Below, in pieces: positions 13,333 to 25,333 of a stretch of DNA of 64,000 bases. Source of the stretch: Valencia hispanica. Its lineage: Eukaryota > Chordata > Actinopteri > Cyprinodontiformes > Valenciidae. Under the pieces are notes generated by a model. It did not search any database. It worked only from the letters and a program-made list of their open reading frames with translations, and had not been told where the DNA came from. The number at the start of each line of letters is the position of its first letter. Position 1 is the stretch's first letter. The stretch is taken from NCBI GenBank assembly GCA_963556495.2, contig OY747716.1:33225818-33289817 (forward strand), read 5' to 3'. Position numbers and translations under genes: made by a program.

Positions 13333-16300
13333 CTGCCAGAGAAGGAAAACGACTATTGAGGAAAGAGAAAAAAAATGATCATGAACCAATCAAAACAAGG
13401 AAGATGGAAGCAGGAAAGATGGGTAAGAAATAACCTTCAAGACAAATACCCTTTTCTAGAGCAAGAAAAGCTGTCAATCTTGTATGAAACTAAATGAAGT
13501 CTCACTCAGCCTTTACGTTGTTTTTCATAGCAGAAATGTAATTTGAAAATGTGTTTTTCTGTTGTAAAAAGATACTTTGGAGCCATGTCTCTTTAAAACA
13601 GAAAGACACTACCATATAATGTTGTGTTGTCTAGAACAGCAGAGCTTGACTGACAATTGTTTTACACAGAAAAATGTTTACTAGACAAAAAGAAAAACTC
13701 TAAACCGAATATACAGAAAACAGTTTCACCATTCCAAAAATCCTTTTGCCTTAGTACGTTAAAATAATTGAAATCTTAGCCTCAAGAAAAAGTAAAAATC
13801 AACGTATGGGGTACTAGAAGAGAGCATAGTAAATACCACTGTTACATATCGTAGGGAAATCAGACAGACCAGTAAAGTGACCATGGACTTGGTTAGTGAA
13901 CATAATGTTTTATGGGTAAGAGAAGCGGTTTTTACTTTTTTACCCTCAAGTTTCTTCCTGCACAATTACGGTTACAATTACGGTTACGATTACGGTTAGC
14001 TGCGCCAGAAACTAATTTGTTTGAGTATCTGATATAATATTTTAATGTATGTTCTCCCATATTTTGCTTTAACATATTTTGTAAAGATATAAATTATTTT
14101 TTCCAAATGTTTTTTGAATTATTTAACAATAAAAGTATTTTTGGTATTATTTTATTTTTTATCGTGTCTGATTACCATTGCATTTATTTATTTTAAAATG
14201 TTCTATTTTCTTTTAAAATAAAATAAAAAAGTATCAATCAAACCGTTACTGGGTACTTTAGTAGCCTTTTTACCAAACACTGGTAATTTCACTAATTTGT
14301 CAAAAATAAAATTTTTAGTATTTTTTTTATGGTTATGTTTTACTTCTACTTGGGTAATAATTTGAAGCAATGCTACTCTTAGTTGAGTAGAATATTTAAC
14401 CCATATTCGCAATTATGTTATGTGTAATTGCCCCTATTTTTTCACTCTTAGCTGCAGTATCTGCTGCCCTTTGGTTGCTTTCTTTCTTTCACACTTTTCT
14501 TCATATTTTTCAACTGTGGACATGGCAATGAATGCAACTATAGGTTCAAGACTGAAAGTTTTTTTTTTTAAAGTCTCAAAAATGTTACAAATTATGGGAT
14601 ATTAAATTAATAAAATGTGAACACAAATATACAATGATCCAGTACTGATGCCCCAGGAGATACTCTTATCTAATCAACAAGCAGAACATTACAGTAAAAC
14701 ATTGCAGGAACACAGATAGTCTGTCCTTGAGGTACCTTGTAGGCACTTTCTGAAATACTTAACCATTAAGACTCTACCATACATGTCAGGAAGTGGACAT
14801 GATTATACCTGTGCCTTTAGGCTTTAGCTAATTTATAGATTTTCATTTTAAGATAACAGACACCACGACCGTCAGCCTGAAAAAAAAACGCACCAGCCTG
14901 TCTCCAAGGAAGACGAACAGTGTCTCATTATCTTCCACCTGCTTCCAATCTGATTGCTCAGCATGCTTTGTGCTGCCTGTTTGCATAGGTGTGAACAATT
15001 GTGTGTGCTTGGGTGGTTAAATACAGGCCAAACAAGTCATCAATCAGGGGACATTGAAATAAGAATCTGACTCACTCTCCTCTTTATGCATACCATGGCC
15101 CGCTTACAGCTCACACAAAACAAAGAGGTCAAAGCTCATCAATTAGATTCTTGAATCTATAAAAGGCAAAATATTCGGTATTTTTCCTCTCCTTTTGGCT
15201 CCTATTTTAATATCCAAGTATTTAAGAACATCGCATGGAAACATGCTGTACAGCTCCTTCTCTCTGCCTCCAGGTCAGATCTCTTCAATTATGCATTTCT
15301 TCCTTAAAATAGAACCTGGTTGCCACAGCAAAGCAAACCAGATTAGTCATCCTTGGATAGAACACTGGAGGATAAAGGTGAACTGAAGGGACAAACTATT
15401 AGGACAGGAATAAGGATGCCAAATGCCCATTTAGGAATCTCACATTTCCATCCATGTAGCTCAGTCATTAAGTGGGTCAAACAAACACTTTATTTATTTA
15501 ACAATCATTCATTCAGATTCAGGATTTATTTTTCAATATATTCTCAAAGTACACCATTGTCTTTTTTCTATATCCTACAAAGCATCGGGTGCAGGTGCTC
15601 GTCAAGCTCTCTTAAATAAAGTGTAATTTGACAACTTTTCTAAAGGACTTGATATAGTCTGTGCTCTCTATATAAAGAATGTTTTTAGAATATAGGAAAT
15701 ATGCTTTAGAGAACGGTAACAAGTAATGTGTAACTGAAAAGAAGAGCTGAGAAAGTTTTCCAATGACGCAACAGCACTAATACGCATTATGAAACAAAAG
15801 AGATGAGGAAGATTTCTGGATTACCAACATCTCACAAATGGATTGAAACAGAAAATTATCCTTGTGAATTATAATATACATGTATTTTACACACATTTAT
15901 TTTTTGTACATTTGCAACAACTTGAATGATAGTATAAGAAACTCTTCAGAAAAATTAACAGAAAATTTGGTATAGTGCATTACTTGGAATGTTTTCTGAT
16001 AATTTGCAGCATAGTATGTTGTGTTGCTGAAGTACACGTGTTTTCTGGAATCTTGTAATTTCTGTGTTTGTCTTTTTAAAAGATTGCAGTGCATTGAAAT
16101 TAGCAGTAGGGTTATGTGAAAGTATTTCTTGTTTGTCTTGCATCATGACATGCTCCCTCCACTAAAACAAAAAAAATCACCTTCCATCTGAAATCGGGGA
16201 AAGATGAAAAAAACATCTACTTAAGGATCTCTACATGGATGAAAAGTTGTTAGGGCTGAATTCAGACCATATAAATGTACTTACTTCAAATAAAACTTAG

Positions 16301-18038
16301 GGAAAAAATTTGGGCTAAGAAAGGACAATTTCCAGGTCATAACACGGGAATATTACAAATTAAAAATAACCCATCAACCCAAAAAGGACATCAAAACAAT
16401 GTCTATGTACATCCAGTGCTTGGATGAGAACTAACACCAGACTGCCTCACTTATATGAATCTGTTCTTTATGGCCTGTGCAGCTCTAATGAAACTCAGTA
16501 AATATTGAAATATTTCTGAAATATCCCTTTAAATGACTCAATTTGCAGAATGACAACATTGAGAAAAGGCACATGAGATAATGTATTTACTAATAATTTA
16601 TTAAAATCAATACATAATACATTAAGTGTTAAATATATTGTTAATCTAGTTAGTTCTACCATTATATAAAACTTAGGGTGCCAAATAAAAGCATGTTTTT
16701 TATATTAGGGAAATATAAATATTTAATAAAAAAAGGTAAAAAAAAAGTCAAATATCAAAAGAAATAAAACTGAAGAAAATACCATTAACATTCTTATTGG
16801 AAAATGTAATAAAAGTGTCAATTTTTGGTGGGAAATAAGTGTCAAGGTCTGGTCATCAAAACACCTTGTTCAGATGCCTGAACTACAACAACTGACATCT
16901 TTTGATGCAAAGAAGCAGCGTCTCTACTATGTAACGAAGGACACATTTGGTATAATCCAAATATACCAAATTAGAAGTTGAATAATTAACATGTCATTTC
17001 AATAAGAGGGAGGAAACAAGCTTAGCATTAGTCTTGCACCTCAGCAAAGTGCTCAGCATGGCAAAGTGTCAGCAGGAGTGGATTGTAGAGCAGAGAAAAT
17101 CTCAAAGCTAACCCTTTGCCAACAAAAGTTGTTGTTCTCCACCTTCAAAATATCATTTTGATAATTTGATAAAACCTCTAATCTCACCCTGATGTATACC
17201 TAAATCTTCCAAATATGAGTGTGTTCAAAATCCTTTTTTTGAAACTGTTGTTGCAAAATGTGAAAACAGCTCTAGTTATAAAGTAGAATGAATGGAGTGA
17301 ATGGAATTTATATTTATTGTATTGTTTTTCCTTTTTGTCCAACTCTCACCTGAATGAGATGAGAGATAGGTCTGCGGAAGCCTCACACCTGGAGTGATCC
17401 AGTCGGTTGCATGAGCCATGACCTCAATTCCACACCACAAAGTAAGCACTCTCTCCCCCTATTAAACGTTGCAGTTCTGGTGGGAGAAGCTGATGGTTAA
17501 AAAATGGATTTCTAAAACTTGAACTGAATTGACCTCCCATCGTAACCAAGAACTAGGCCATACAGTCATTTCATTTAATCCTGAGAGACCAATATTCTTT
17601 TGATAATAATTTGACCTCTATAAGCTCATATAATATTGTGAATGTTCCATTAAGTATTCATAAAACCTATGCTGTTTTTTCTAATTATACTCAACTATAG
17701 TGTAATAATTTTGATTGGTGAAAAGAAATCATAATACAAGAAATGTACAGAATCTCCTTGCTTTATTAAATTTGTAATGAAGGTTGCTCTATGAAAATAA
17801 AATTTATTTTTAATACACGTCAGTACATTATAAGACTGATTTATATAAACTGATATAGTTTGAAATTGGCTTTTAATGCTACAGCACTTAGTCAGAAACA
17901 GCAGACTGTCCTGCAGAACTTCCTTTTAGGACAAAATATCAATCACTGTTGAGATAAATTGATTCTACTGAATCTGGAACTTCATTTATTAATGAGTTAA
18001 TTACATCATAATTATATACTTCAGCAGACCATGTGGTG
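13333..18038. other. E2-E3 intron, left half, no gene recognised
   Basis: AT-rich intron. Apart from the small tandem repeat at 13963-13998 I recognise no element. The stretch about 14880-15060 is less AT-biased and could be conserved non-coding DNA, but nothing in the sequence proves it. Confidence 0.5.
13963..13998. repeat. three tandem copies of a 12-mer
   Basis: Three consecutive units of AATTACGGTTAC, the last with one or two changes (GATTACGGTTAG). The core TTACGGTTA resembles but is not the telomeric repeat. Confidence 0.85.
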
Positions 18039-18040
18039 TA

Positions 18041-18583
18041 TGGGTTCAATATCATGCCACAGACGATTTGTGCGCGCAAAAAGCTCTAACTTTTTAGAGC
18101 TTCTTCTTCTTCTTTTTCCGCCTAAAGACGTCGTCATCTGTCATTGGCTGTTTGGCTTTCCAGTATGCAGTCTCCTGGTTGGCCGTTAGTGGTACGAATT
18201 TGACTGTCCTTCAATCCGTAAAACGTTTTGTGGTTGTAGGTTTTTGTTTTGCGAGCTCGAAGGTGCAGTGTTGTACAAGAGCCCGAGATGTCTCACTCGT
18301 ACAGATATTTTGTATGGTGAAACTTTTACAGGTACAAATTTAATTTGCACACACACAGAAAAAAAAACACAACTACGAAACTGATCTACATGTTTGCAAA
18401 TAATATTTCTGCAGACAAAGGTTTCTTGCACAGCCACAAAATGTTTCTGCGGGTTCAGATTTTTTTTACAAGCACGACTTGTTTTATACAACTACAAACC
18501 ATCTTTTCACATACAAAATCTTTGTGCACACATGCAAAATCTTTTTGCACGCACAAATCGTCTGTGGCATGATATTGAACCCA
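18041..18583. mobile_element. MITE with near-perfect 45-bp terminal inverted repeats
   Basis: Positions 18039-18083 and 18541-18585 are inverted repeats matching at 44 of 45 bases (outermost bases TATGGGTTCAATATCATGCC). If the flanking TA is taken as the duplicated target, the element is 543 bp and fits Tc1/mariner-type insertion. A 9-bp-arm hairpin (18081-18102) follows the left repeat. The right half contains degenerate tandem units of about 25 bp rich in CACAAA and CTTTTTGCAC. No long frame encodes a recognisable transposase, so it is non-autonomous. It sits in the E2-E3 intron of dlgap1. Confidence 0.85.
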
Positions 18584-18585
18584 TA

Positions 18586-21360
18586 GTGATGTGGTATTCA
18601 AATTCACTCTAAATCTGAGTCTTTAAGAATAAGCATAGTATTGATTTATCTGAAGAATCTGACTTTGACCATGTATCAGCAAATACATTTCTTTAATAAC
18701 TCAAATAGGTACTTGCGACAAAAAGTCCTGTCTGGGACATCCTTATATTCTACATTTATATGCATCAGTTTCTTTCACGCACATAAAATAATTTTACATG
18801 GCAATTAAATGGATTTTATGAGAACAAGCAAAAAGAGACTTAAACGAACTGTACAAGTTGGTACTCCTGTGCTGACTCTCTCTCAACACCTGGTCCCAAT
18901 GTAGACATTCGATATCTTTCAACTGAGCCAAATTTGCCACACTGCATTTCAAATCTCAAAGATCCATGTGAATCATTCATAACAGCAACTTGAATTCCAC
19001 ATGTGGGTGTAGGTGATGCACAGAGGAATCAAGTCAAAAACAAAAACCTACTGATGCCTTTGTTCTGCATATCTCTTTCCTTATTTCACTCAAATCTGGC
19101 TATGGAACCAATGACATCTGCTCTGATATTTTAAAAGCAAGATCCAACTTGTAACACTTGAGAATGGCGGGTCACTGTTTCATAAAGTGTCTCTCTATGG
19201 AGCAATTGACATTTACACATTTTTCACAGCCGGTCATAAATAATAAGGTAACTCCAGCTGTCTGTTCAAATCATTCTATTCCTCTCCCTCGTTTTTTTTG
19301 TTAAAAAAACCCCAAAACACTCTAGTAGCAAATGAGAATAAACACATTGCCTAACTTTTTGGGAGCGATTCCAGGGACACCAAGGACCAAATGGTCACAG
19401 ATTGTCTTTTGAAACATATGGACTAACAAAGCTGATTATTCAATCATTGCAGGGTGGAACAGACTTGAGCCAGCTCACAAAGACGCAGTATGAAAACAAG
19501 TTGTCAGCGGCTCCCGACTCATTCCCTATCTCCAACATGCAGCACTGCAGTTTGGGGTTGTTTCGCTGGACTGTATCAAATGATGATGGCATTCCCAGCG
19601 CCTCGCTCAAGTCATTAGTGGGGCCCCAAGCTGTGCCACATGTTCTTATATAAGACTGTGTGTCTTTGTGTGCTAGTGTTTGTGCAACCAGCAACAATGA
19701 CTGAGCATACACTTGTGTTTTTCTCATCTCCAAGTATTACACAGTTAATCAGTCACAGCACCATGCTTCAAAATAAGAATTGTGTCCTTATTTCTTTCTC
19801 CGTTTATGTGAAGTATAAAGTAAAATACCTCCATTCGGTGAAAGATTAAGATCCAGCGTCTAGGACTTAAGAAATGTATTAAAATATTCAAAGGAGCTAG
19901 ATTTGTTTATTGGTATAGAATAACCTTAGAATATGAAAGGTTGTATTTTTTTATACATTACAATGAGCCATGTATATTTAGCTGGTGTTAGTCACCCGGC
20001 AAGTGAACTCAAGTATTTCTGCAGCAACATGAAAAAAGGACGTACAGTGGTTTTTGGTCCAGAATTCGCGGATTCACCTATTCAGTTTTTTCTGTGGATT
20101 GTAACTCCAAACTATTTGTAGAAAATTTGCAGACTTTTTTTCCATAGAGCATAACTAAAATATTCAAAAGAAAGTGCAGCTTTGGAGGCTGAAATACCTA
20201 GATTCAACGCTACTTGACAAATTATAGTCTGGCATTTGCAAAGCAGGCAATCCAGGAGCGACATTCATATTCTGTAGCTTGTATTTTTTCAGCTGCAGTT
20301 TTAAAAACAGCGTTACCTTTAACAGGAGTGTTCAGCAGTTCTGTTTAGTTAACAAATAATTTTGTGGAGCCAAAATCATCTCTAAACAACTAAATTGGTT
20401 GCTGTTATACAAGAGGGAAACGTCTAGCAGGCTTTTATCTGCAAGTTGATCAGCAGTGGGCAGCAGCAGGTGGAAGGGGTTATAGAAACAGTGAGACCAA
20501 TTATTTTTGCTGTTTTTAAACCCTAAATTGTGTTAGAAGACCTCTTTTGTTTCTTAAAAATGCTAAAAGTAGTTTTATAGTGCTTTTAGATATTTGAAGT
20601 TCAAGTTTTTGTCACATCAGAGATCTCCTTGATGGACTTACAGCTGAAAACATATATGAATTCAAGCTGTGGGGAATAAAAGAAGCACTGAGAAGCATAC
20701 GCCTCACATAACAATGTCATTAAATGATTCCCCATTAATAACACTCATCTTTTAATCTCACATCTCTGTAAAATAATTTCCTTGAGAAGGAAAAAAAGTG
20801 CCAAAATTCTTGACTTAAAGCTGATTTTTGAACAACGTGAAATGAAATTGAAATATTATTAGAAATTAAAGAGCCATAAAGACTGAATTGCATCCGAGTT
20901 GTGATGAAAGCGTTTTTAAGGTGTTACTATATAAATCACACGTAACTCATGGTGATGACAGGACTGAGAAGGTACCTTTTTTCTCTTGATTTATTTATTT
21001 TTTCCTCGAATTTATTAGTTTTTCTCACTGCTATTTGAAAAACACTTATTACTAGAGATTTCAACTGGAATCATGTGACGCAAACTAAAAAATGTAGAAA
21101 CGTGCATTGTATGTCTTTTTTAAATTTAATCAAACAAAAATGCAGCAAAATACAGTGAGACTTTAAAAAACTTTTGTTGCATTAAACCTGGCATAATCTT
21201 TATATGAGATTAATTTGGAATGAGAAAAGGGACAGAAACCAAAAAAATCTTTCTGTTAAATACATATTTTAGAAACATTTATACATTTTGAAAACTTTAT
21301 GTTAATCTGCAATTTAATTTTAAACTGAAAATGCAAAATTCTGGACTTGGGATGTTAGTT
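18586..21360. other. E2-E3 intron, no feature recognised
   Basis: AT-rich. Short chance ORFs only (for example 19402-19653 overlapped by a minus-strand frame). No repeat family recognised. Confidence 0.5.
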
Positions 21361-21555
21361 TAAGGCGGTTAGTGGCACATTTGGTAGGACTCTTGCCTTG
21401 CAGCAAGAAGGTACTGAGTTTGAATCGCAGCCTGGAATCTTTCTGCGTGGAGTTTGCATGTTGTCCCTAAGCATTGGTGGGTTCTCTCCGGGTACTCCAG
21501 CTTCCTTCCACAGTCCAAAAACATGACTGTTAAGTTAAATGGTCTCTCCAAATAC
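21361..21555 (+). mobile_element. tRNA-derived SINE-like repeat, 5' part
   Basis: An A-box-like stretch (GTGGCACATTTGGTAGGAC, 21372-21390) and a B-box-like stretch (GAGTTTGAATCGC, 21416-21428) sit at tRNA spacing. They are followed by the segment with TCTTTCTGCGTGGAGTTTGC and GGGTTCTCTCCGGGTACTCC that I recognise from a very common fish repeat. The 3' part of the same repeat (CCCGCCTCTCGCCC) is missing here but appears alone at 31.1, 46.4 and 58.9 kb. The A and B boxes are degraded and no tRNA fold is expected. Confidence 0.7.
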
Positions 21556-22420
21556 ACATGAAGAACACATGAAGAATGGTTTCAGCAGATTTTTGTATCA
21601 TGACAGACTGTGTATCCCATGCTCAACTGCTTGTAGAATATTGTAATAACTTTGCCTCAAACCACCACACAGCCAAGGTAGCATATATCACTAAGGCCTG
21701 TTGATACATATTTCCCAGGTACAAAGGATCATAATAAAAAGACTTTGCCACCATTTAGTGGCTGGAGTTAAAACAAAATATGCTTAATCTCAATTCAGGG
21801 TATGTGCAATATTCAAGTTTCACATTCTCTTTCTGATTTAGAATCAATATTACAGCAAAAACACAAGCAGTTTAATCAAACAGTTAGTTATTAGTAAATT
21901 ATAAATTTGGACACTAGGGGATTAACAACTGTGCCTCACAGATCAAATAATTTTGTCGAACCAACAAAAGCAGAGAGAGCGGATTAAACATTTGGGCAAA
22001 CCAGACAAAAAGAAGGAAGAAGCAAACACCTTCTCTTTTTTATTGCCTGCTGGGATGTTTGCATTTGGACTGGTAATCAGTTCACACTACCTGACTTAAC
22101 TCAGTTGAGAAATAATTCAAATGATGTTTGACTGGCTGTGACAGAGGTTGGGCTAGGTGTGCTCCTCTAAAAAAGCTTGCCGGTTGCTAATGCCGACTTT
22201 CACCAACTAGTGCAGGACGGTGCAGATTTGACCCAAATGGAAATCATGAATAAAAGCAGGCAAAAAACATTGTAGTGTGTTCTCAGCTTTACTTGTGATT
22301 CACAAAGTGATAACTTTATCAAATTTGTTCACCACCCTTTAATATTACATCCAATCACATTTTTGAGTGAAAATAACCCCCCCCCCAAAAATAAGCAAAT
22401 AATTTATAGCATACACTCAC
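21556..22420. other. E2-E3 intron segment next to exon 2, no feature recognised
   Basis: AT-rich sequence, with a C11 run at 22377-22387 close to the exon 2 donor. No repeat or coding signal was recognised. Confidence 0.5.
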
Positions 22421-22635
22421 TTTAGCGTGGTCATTTCAGTAAGAGAAGGCTGCGTGGCCTTCAGGTAGCTGGCTCGCCGTGCCTGGACCTTGGGTGAGGG
22501 TTTAGGGCTGCAATCTGAGTCACCACTATCCTCCTCTGCCATGGCCTTGATGTAGCTGCCACTGCGCATTCGCCGGCAAGGGATCTCGTCATCCTTCCCC
22601 AGTGGAGAGAAGCTGCTCCAGTCATCCTGAGGCAC
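22421..22635 (-). CDS. dlgap1: dlgap1 coding exon 2 (GK-binding repeats 1 and 2)
   Basis: This exon encodes residues 354-424 plus two bases of codon 425. It opens with VPQDDWSSFSP in phase 0 after a CAG acceptor (22638-22636) and ends CTAAA with a strong GTGAGT donor (22420-22415), phase 2. It holds the first two of the 14-residue GKAP repeats: RRMRSGSYIKAM (core S380-Y381) and QARRASYLKATQ (core S409-Y410). Between them lies an acidic SGDSDCSPKPSPK linker with two SP sites. In the family these repeats dock on the guanylate-kinase domain of PSD-95/DLG proteins, and phosphorylation of the serine before the tyrosine strengthens binding. The basic residue three positions before that serine is kept in both. 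The open frame continues upstream to 22812, but that segment lies 5' of the acceptor and is intron. Confidence 0.95.
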
Positions 22636-23718
22636 CTGCAGAGATGAGGTCAGATTAGTAAAAGAAAGAGGAAAAAACATCAATTCCACAAGCAGATCCA
22701 CAAATGGATCCAACAAGACTAAAATACATTCCAAGCCGGCCTGTCTTGATCCTACCATTAACCTCACAATGCCGATGGCCTTCTTTTGTCTGTCCAATGA
22801 TGCACGCTGCATATCAAACGTGGGAAAATTAATCGTTTTGACAGAATACTGCTGTAAACCTTGGCCTCTGCCTGCTCTCCTGTCTTTTCACACTGACTAA
22901 TGAAGGTAAAAAAAGAATAAAATAAAAGGAAAACCCATCTCCTAGCTGGTATAATCTAAAAGAGAGTGAGTCAAAGACAGCAGAGATGGAAAGAGGAGGG
23001 GAAAAACAAAGGGGGTTTTGTTCAGCACAACCACTGCACTCCCAGTGTGAGTGGCTTTTAGGGCACCAGCTCTGAAGTGAAAGAAATGAGATACAGAGTG
23101 AGGAAAAAAGTGCAGGGGAATCATTCAATGGACAACTGCGTAGCTAGGAAACCGAGCTGACCTTAATGTCAGGGTCAACTACAGAGTGGTAAAGAACGGG
23201 TCTGCACTACCATGAAAGGAGGTGTGTGAAATAAGGTCATGGTTAATTTTATTTGTACACCTGCTTTAAAGAATACAGAATTCGCAAAATGTTACATGAA
23301 GATTTACTTGCAAACAATAGCGTACATGATGCTATTTTTGAATAAAAAACACCCTCAGTAAACATTTGAGGCTCCTACTAAGTGCCTAAATTCACTTTGA
23401 AGACAAAAAACTCGAAGCTTTGTGTCTAAAAGAATTGTAGCTTCGTTGAAGTGACGACAACATCCTTGATCGGTTGAGTGGGCTTTCCAGGATGTTAAAA
23501 TGCACGACCAGACAGAACCCTCTCTGCCTTTTGCTCTCCCCTACTCTGCCCTTTTCACTCATGCTTTGCTCTGCCGTCCTTATTTACTCTTTGTTTTTCT
23601 TGAAGTGTATGCAGACACAGGCATAAACAATACACTTTGGCCCTGCCTTTTTCTAAAATTTGTCATCACTTTATCAGGATTTTTCAAGGGTATATTTTTA
23701 ACTACTTCATAAGATACC
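22636..23718. other. E1-E2 intron, left part
   Basis: Includes open frames up to 22812 and 23128 on the minus strand that lie 5' of the exon 2 acceptor and lack family similarity. Nothing else recognised. Confidence 0.5.
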
Positions 23719-24620
23719 TGTCTGGGAAAAAGTATTCATACCCGTTCCACTTTGTCGAATTTGGTCCTCCTACATCCACAAACTTTACTTAAGTGATAGA
23801 CCAAAACAAAACAGTGAAAAATAGTGAAAACAAAGTATAGTGATAGACTTACACGTTTTTTTTTTACATTGCTGAACTATTTTGCACCTTTTACATAACT
23901 GTGATACATGGTTTTGGAAAGTTTTCACTGTCATAAATGTGGTGGGCTTATGCCCCCTTTATTCTAATACCTGTAAATAAAATCTAATGAAACAAATTGC
24001 ATTCTGAAGTCAACTTATAGTCAGTGTAGTCCTCCTATGTGTAATTTATTCTCATTAAAAAACAGCTGTTCTGTGAAAGCCTCAAAAGTTTGTTAAAGAA
24101 CATTAGTGAGTTAACATCACCATGGAGATCAAGAAACATCAAAGACAGGTCAGGGAGGAAACTGTGAAATTTAAATCTGGGTTAAGAAATATAACAATAT
24201 GTAAAGTTTTTAAAATGGAAAGAGTGTGACAACTGTATACCTACACAGACCTGGCTATCCACCTAGACTGACAGATCAGGCAAGAAGATTAGCAATAAGA
24301 GAAGTACTCTAGTGGCCCATAGTAAGTCTTGATTAACTGCAGAAACTGTTGACTGGACAACTATTTGTGCACTCCAAAAAATCTGGCCTCTAGAAGACTG
24401 GCAATAAGTTAGCCATGGTTGAAAGAAATTGATAAGTAGTCTTATAGATATACGTGGTGGAAAACATGGGACAACACCCTGAATTCACTATCCCTACATT
24501 AAAACACGGCGGTCGCAGCTTCACATTTTATTATCAGAAGGACAATGAAGCTGGTAACAGTTGATGGTAAAATGGATGAACAATACTGGAAAAGGAAAAT
24601 GGTAAATACTGCAAAATGAT
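23719..24620 (+). mobile_element. Tc1/mariner-like relic (family A), 5' two thirds
   Basis: Begins CTGGGAAAAAGTATTCATAC, the terminal sequence of family A, and runs through the leader to a degenerate transposase start at 24121 (MEIKKHQRQVREE). It then passes the helix-turn-helix region and a piece near the first catalytic Asp, with multiple stops. It ends before the second half of the transposase. It lies in the E1-E2 intron. Confidence 0.75.
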
Positions 24621-25333
24621 TTTTGCAGAGGCAGATGTTCACTTTACAGCACCCCCCCCAAAAAAAAACCAGACAACAAACAAAACATGTGCGTGACGCA
24701 GCAATGTTGCAGTGTCAGTATCCATGTTTCTCTGTGCTGTTGTGTGACCGCTGAGCTTTGGGATTGGGTCAGTTTACTTTCTTTCTGCTGAACTCTTGCT
24801 CTCTCTGATCTTATAGCAGCACCACACCGACTGAAACACGCAATCTCATGACTGCTGCTATGACCAGACAAGCATGATCTTGACAGCAGAATAAATGTAG
24901 TCCGACGTCAAAGTGTGCCACTCAAAACAGATTACACTTGCACTCTAAATCTTCATTGTACTGTATACTGTAAAAAAACAGACTGTGAGGCACCATTTGA
25001 GCTTGGAACAGTAAGTACTTAATCCTTTCCCTACTTCAGAGACACATCACAGCATTAACATACACATAAAAATATTCAATGTACACAAACACAAAAAAGG
25101 AGATGCCATGATATGGTTTTTCAAGAATGTTTTATGAATATACATAGGACAACCTCACAAGACAGTGATCAAGGTATGACAGGATGAATCAATCATTCAA
25201 CTCCTACAGACAGACATGCATAAACAAATGCATATTCATGCAGGAATAAAAATGGATGCATGGAGAGGCAACTGGCCCCAGAAGATGAATGAAGCATGAC
25301 ATGCAAGAGGTGGGGCTGATGCAACAGTCCTAC
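24621..25333. other. E1-E2 intron next to exon 1
   Basis: Contains a C8A9 run (24652-24668) and AT-rich DNA. The frame continuing from E1 to 25193 is intron read-through. Confidence 0.5.

Noticed and set aside
21372..21428. Functional tRNA gene
   Set aside because: The A and B boxes are degraded and continue into a SINE body. The same holds for the tRNA-like heads at 48973 (minus) and 62398.
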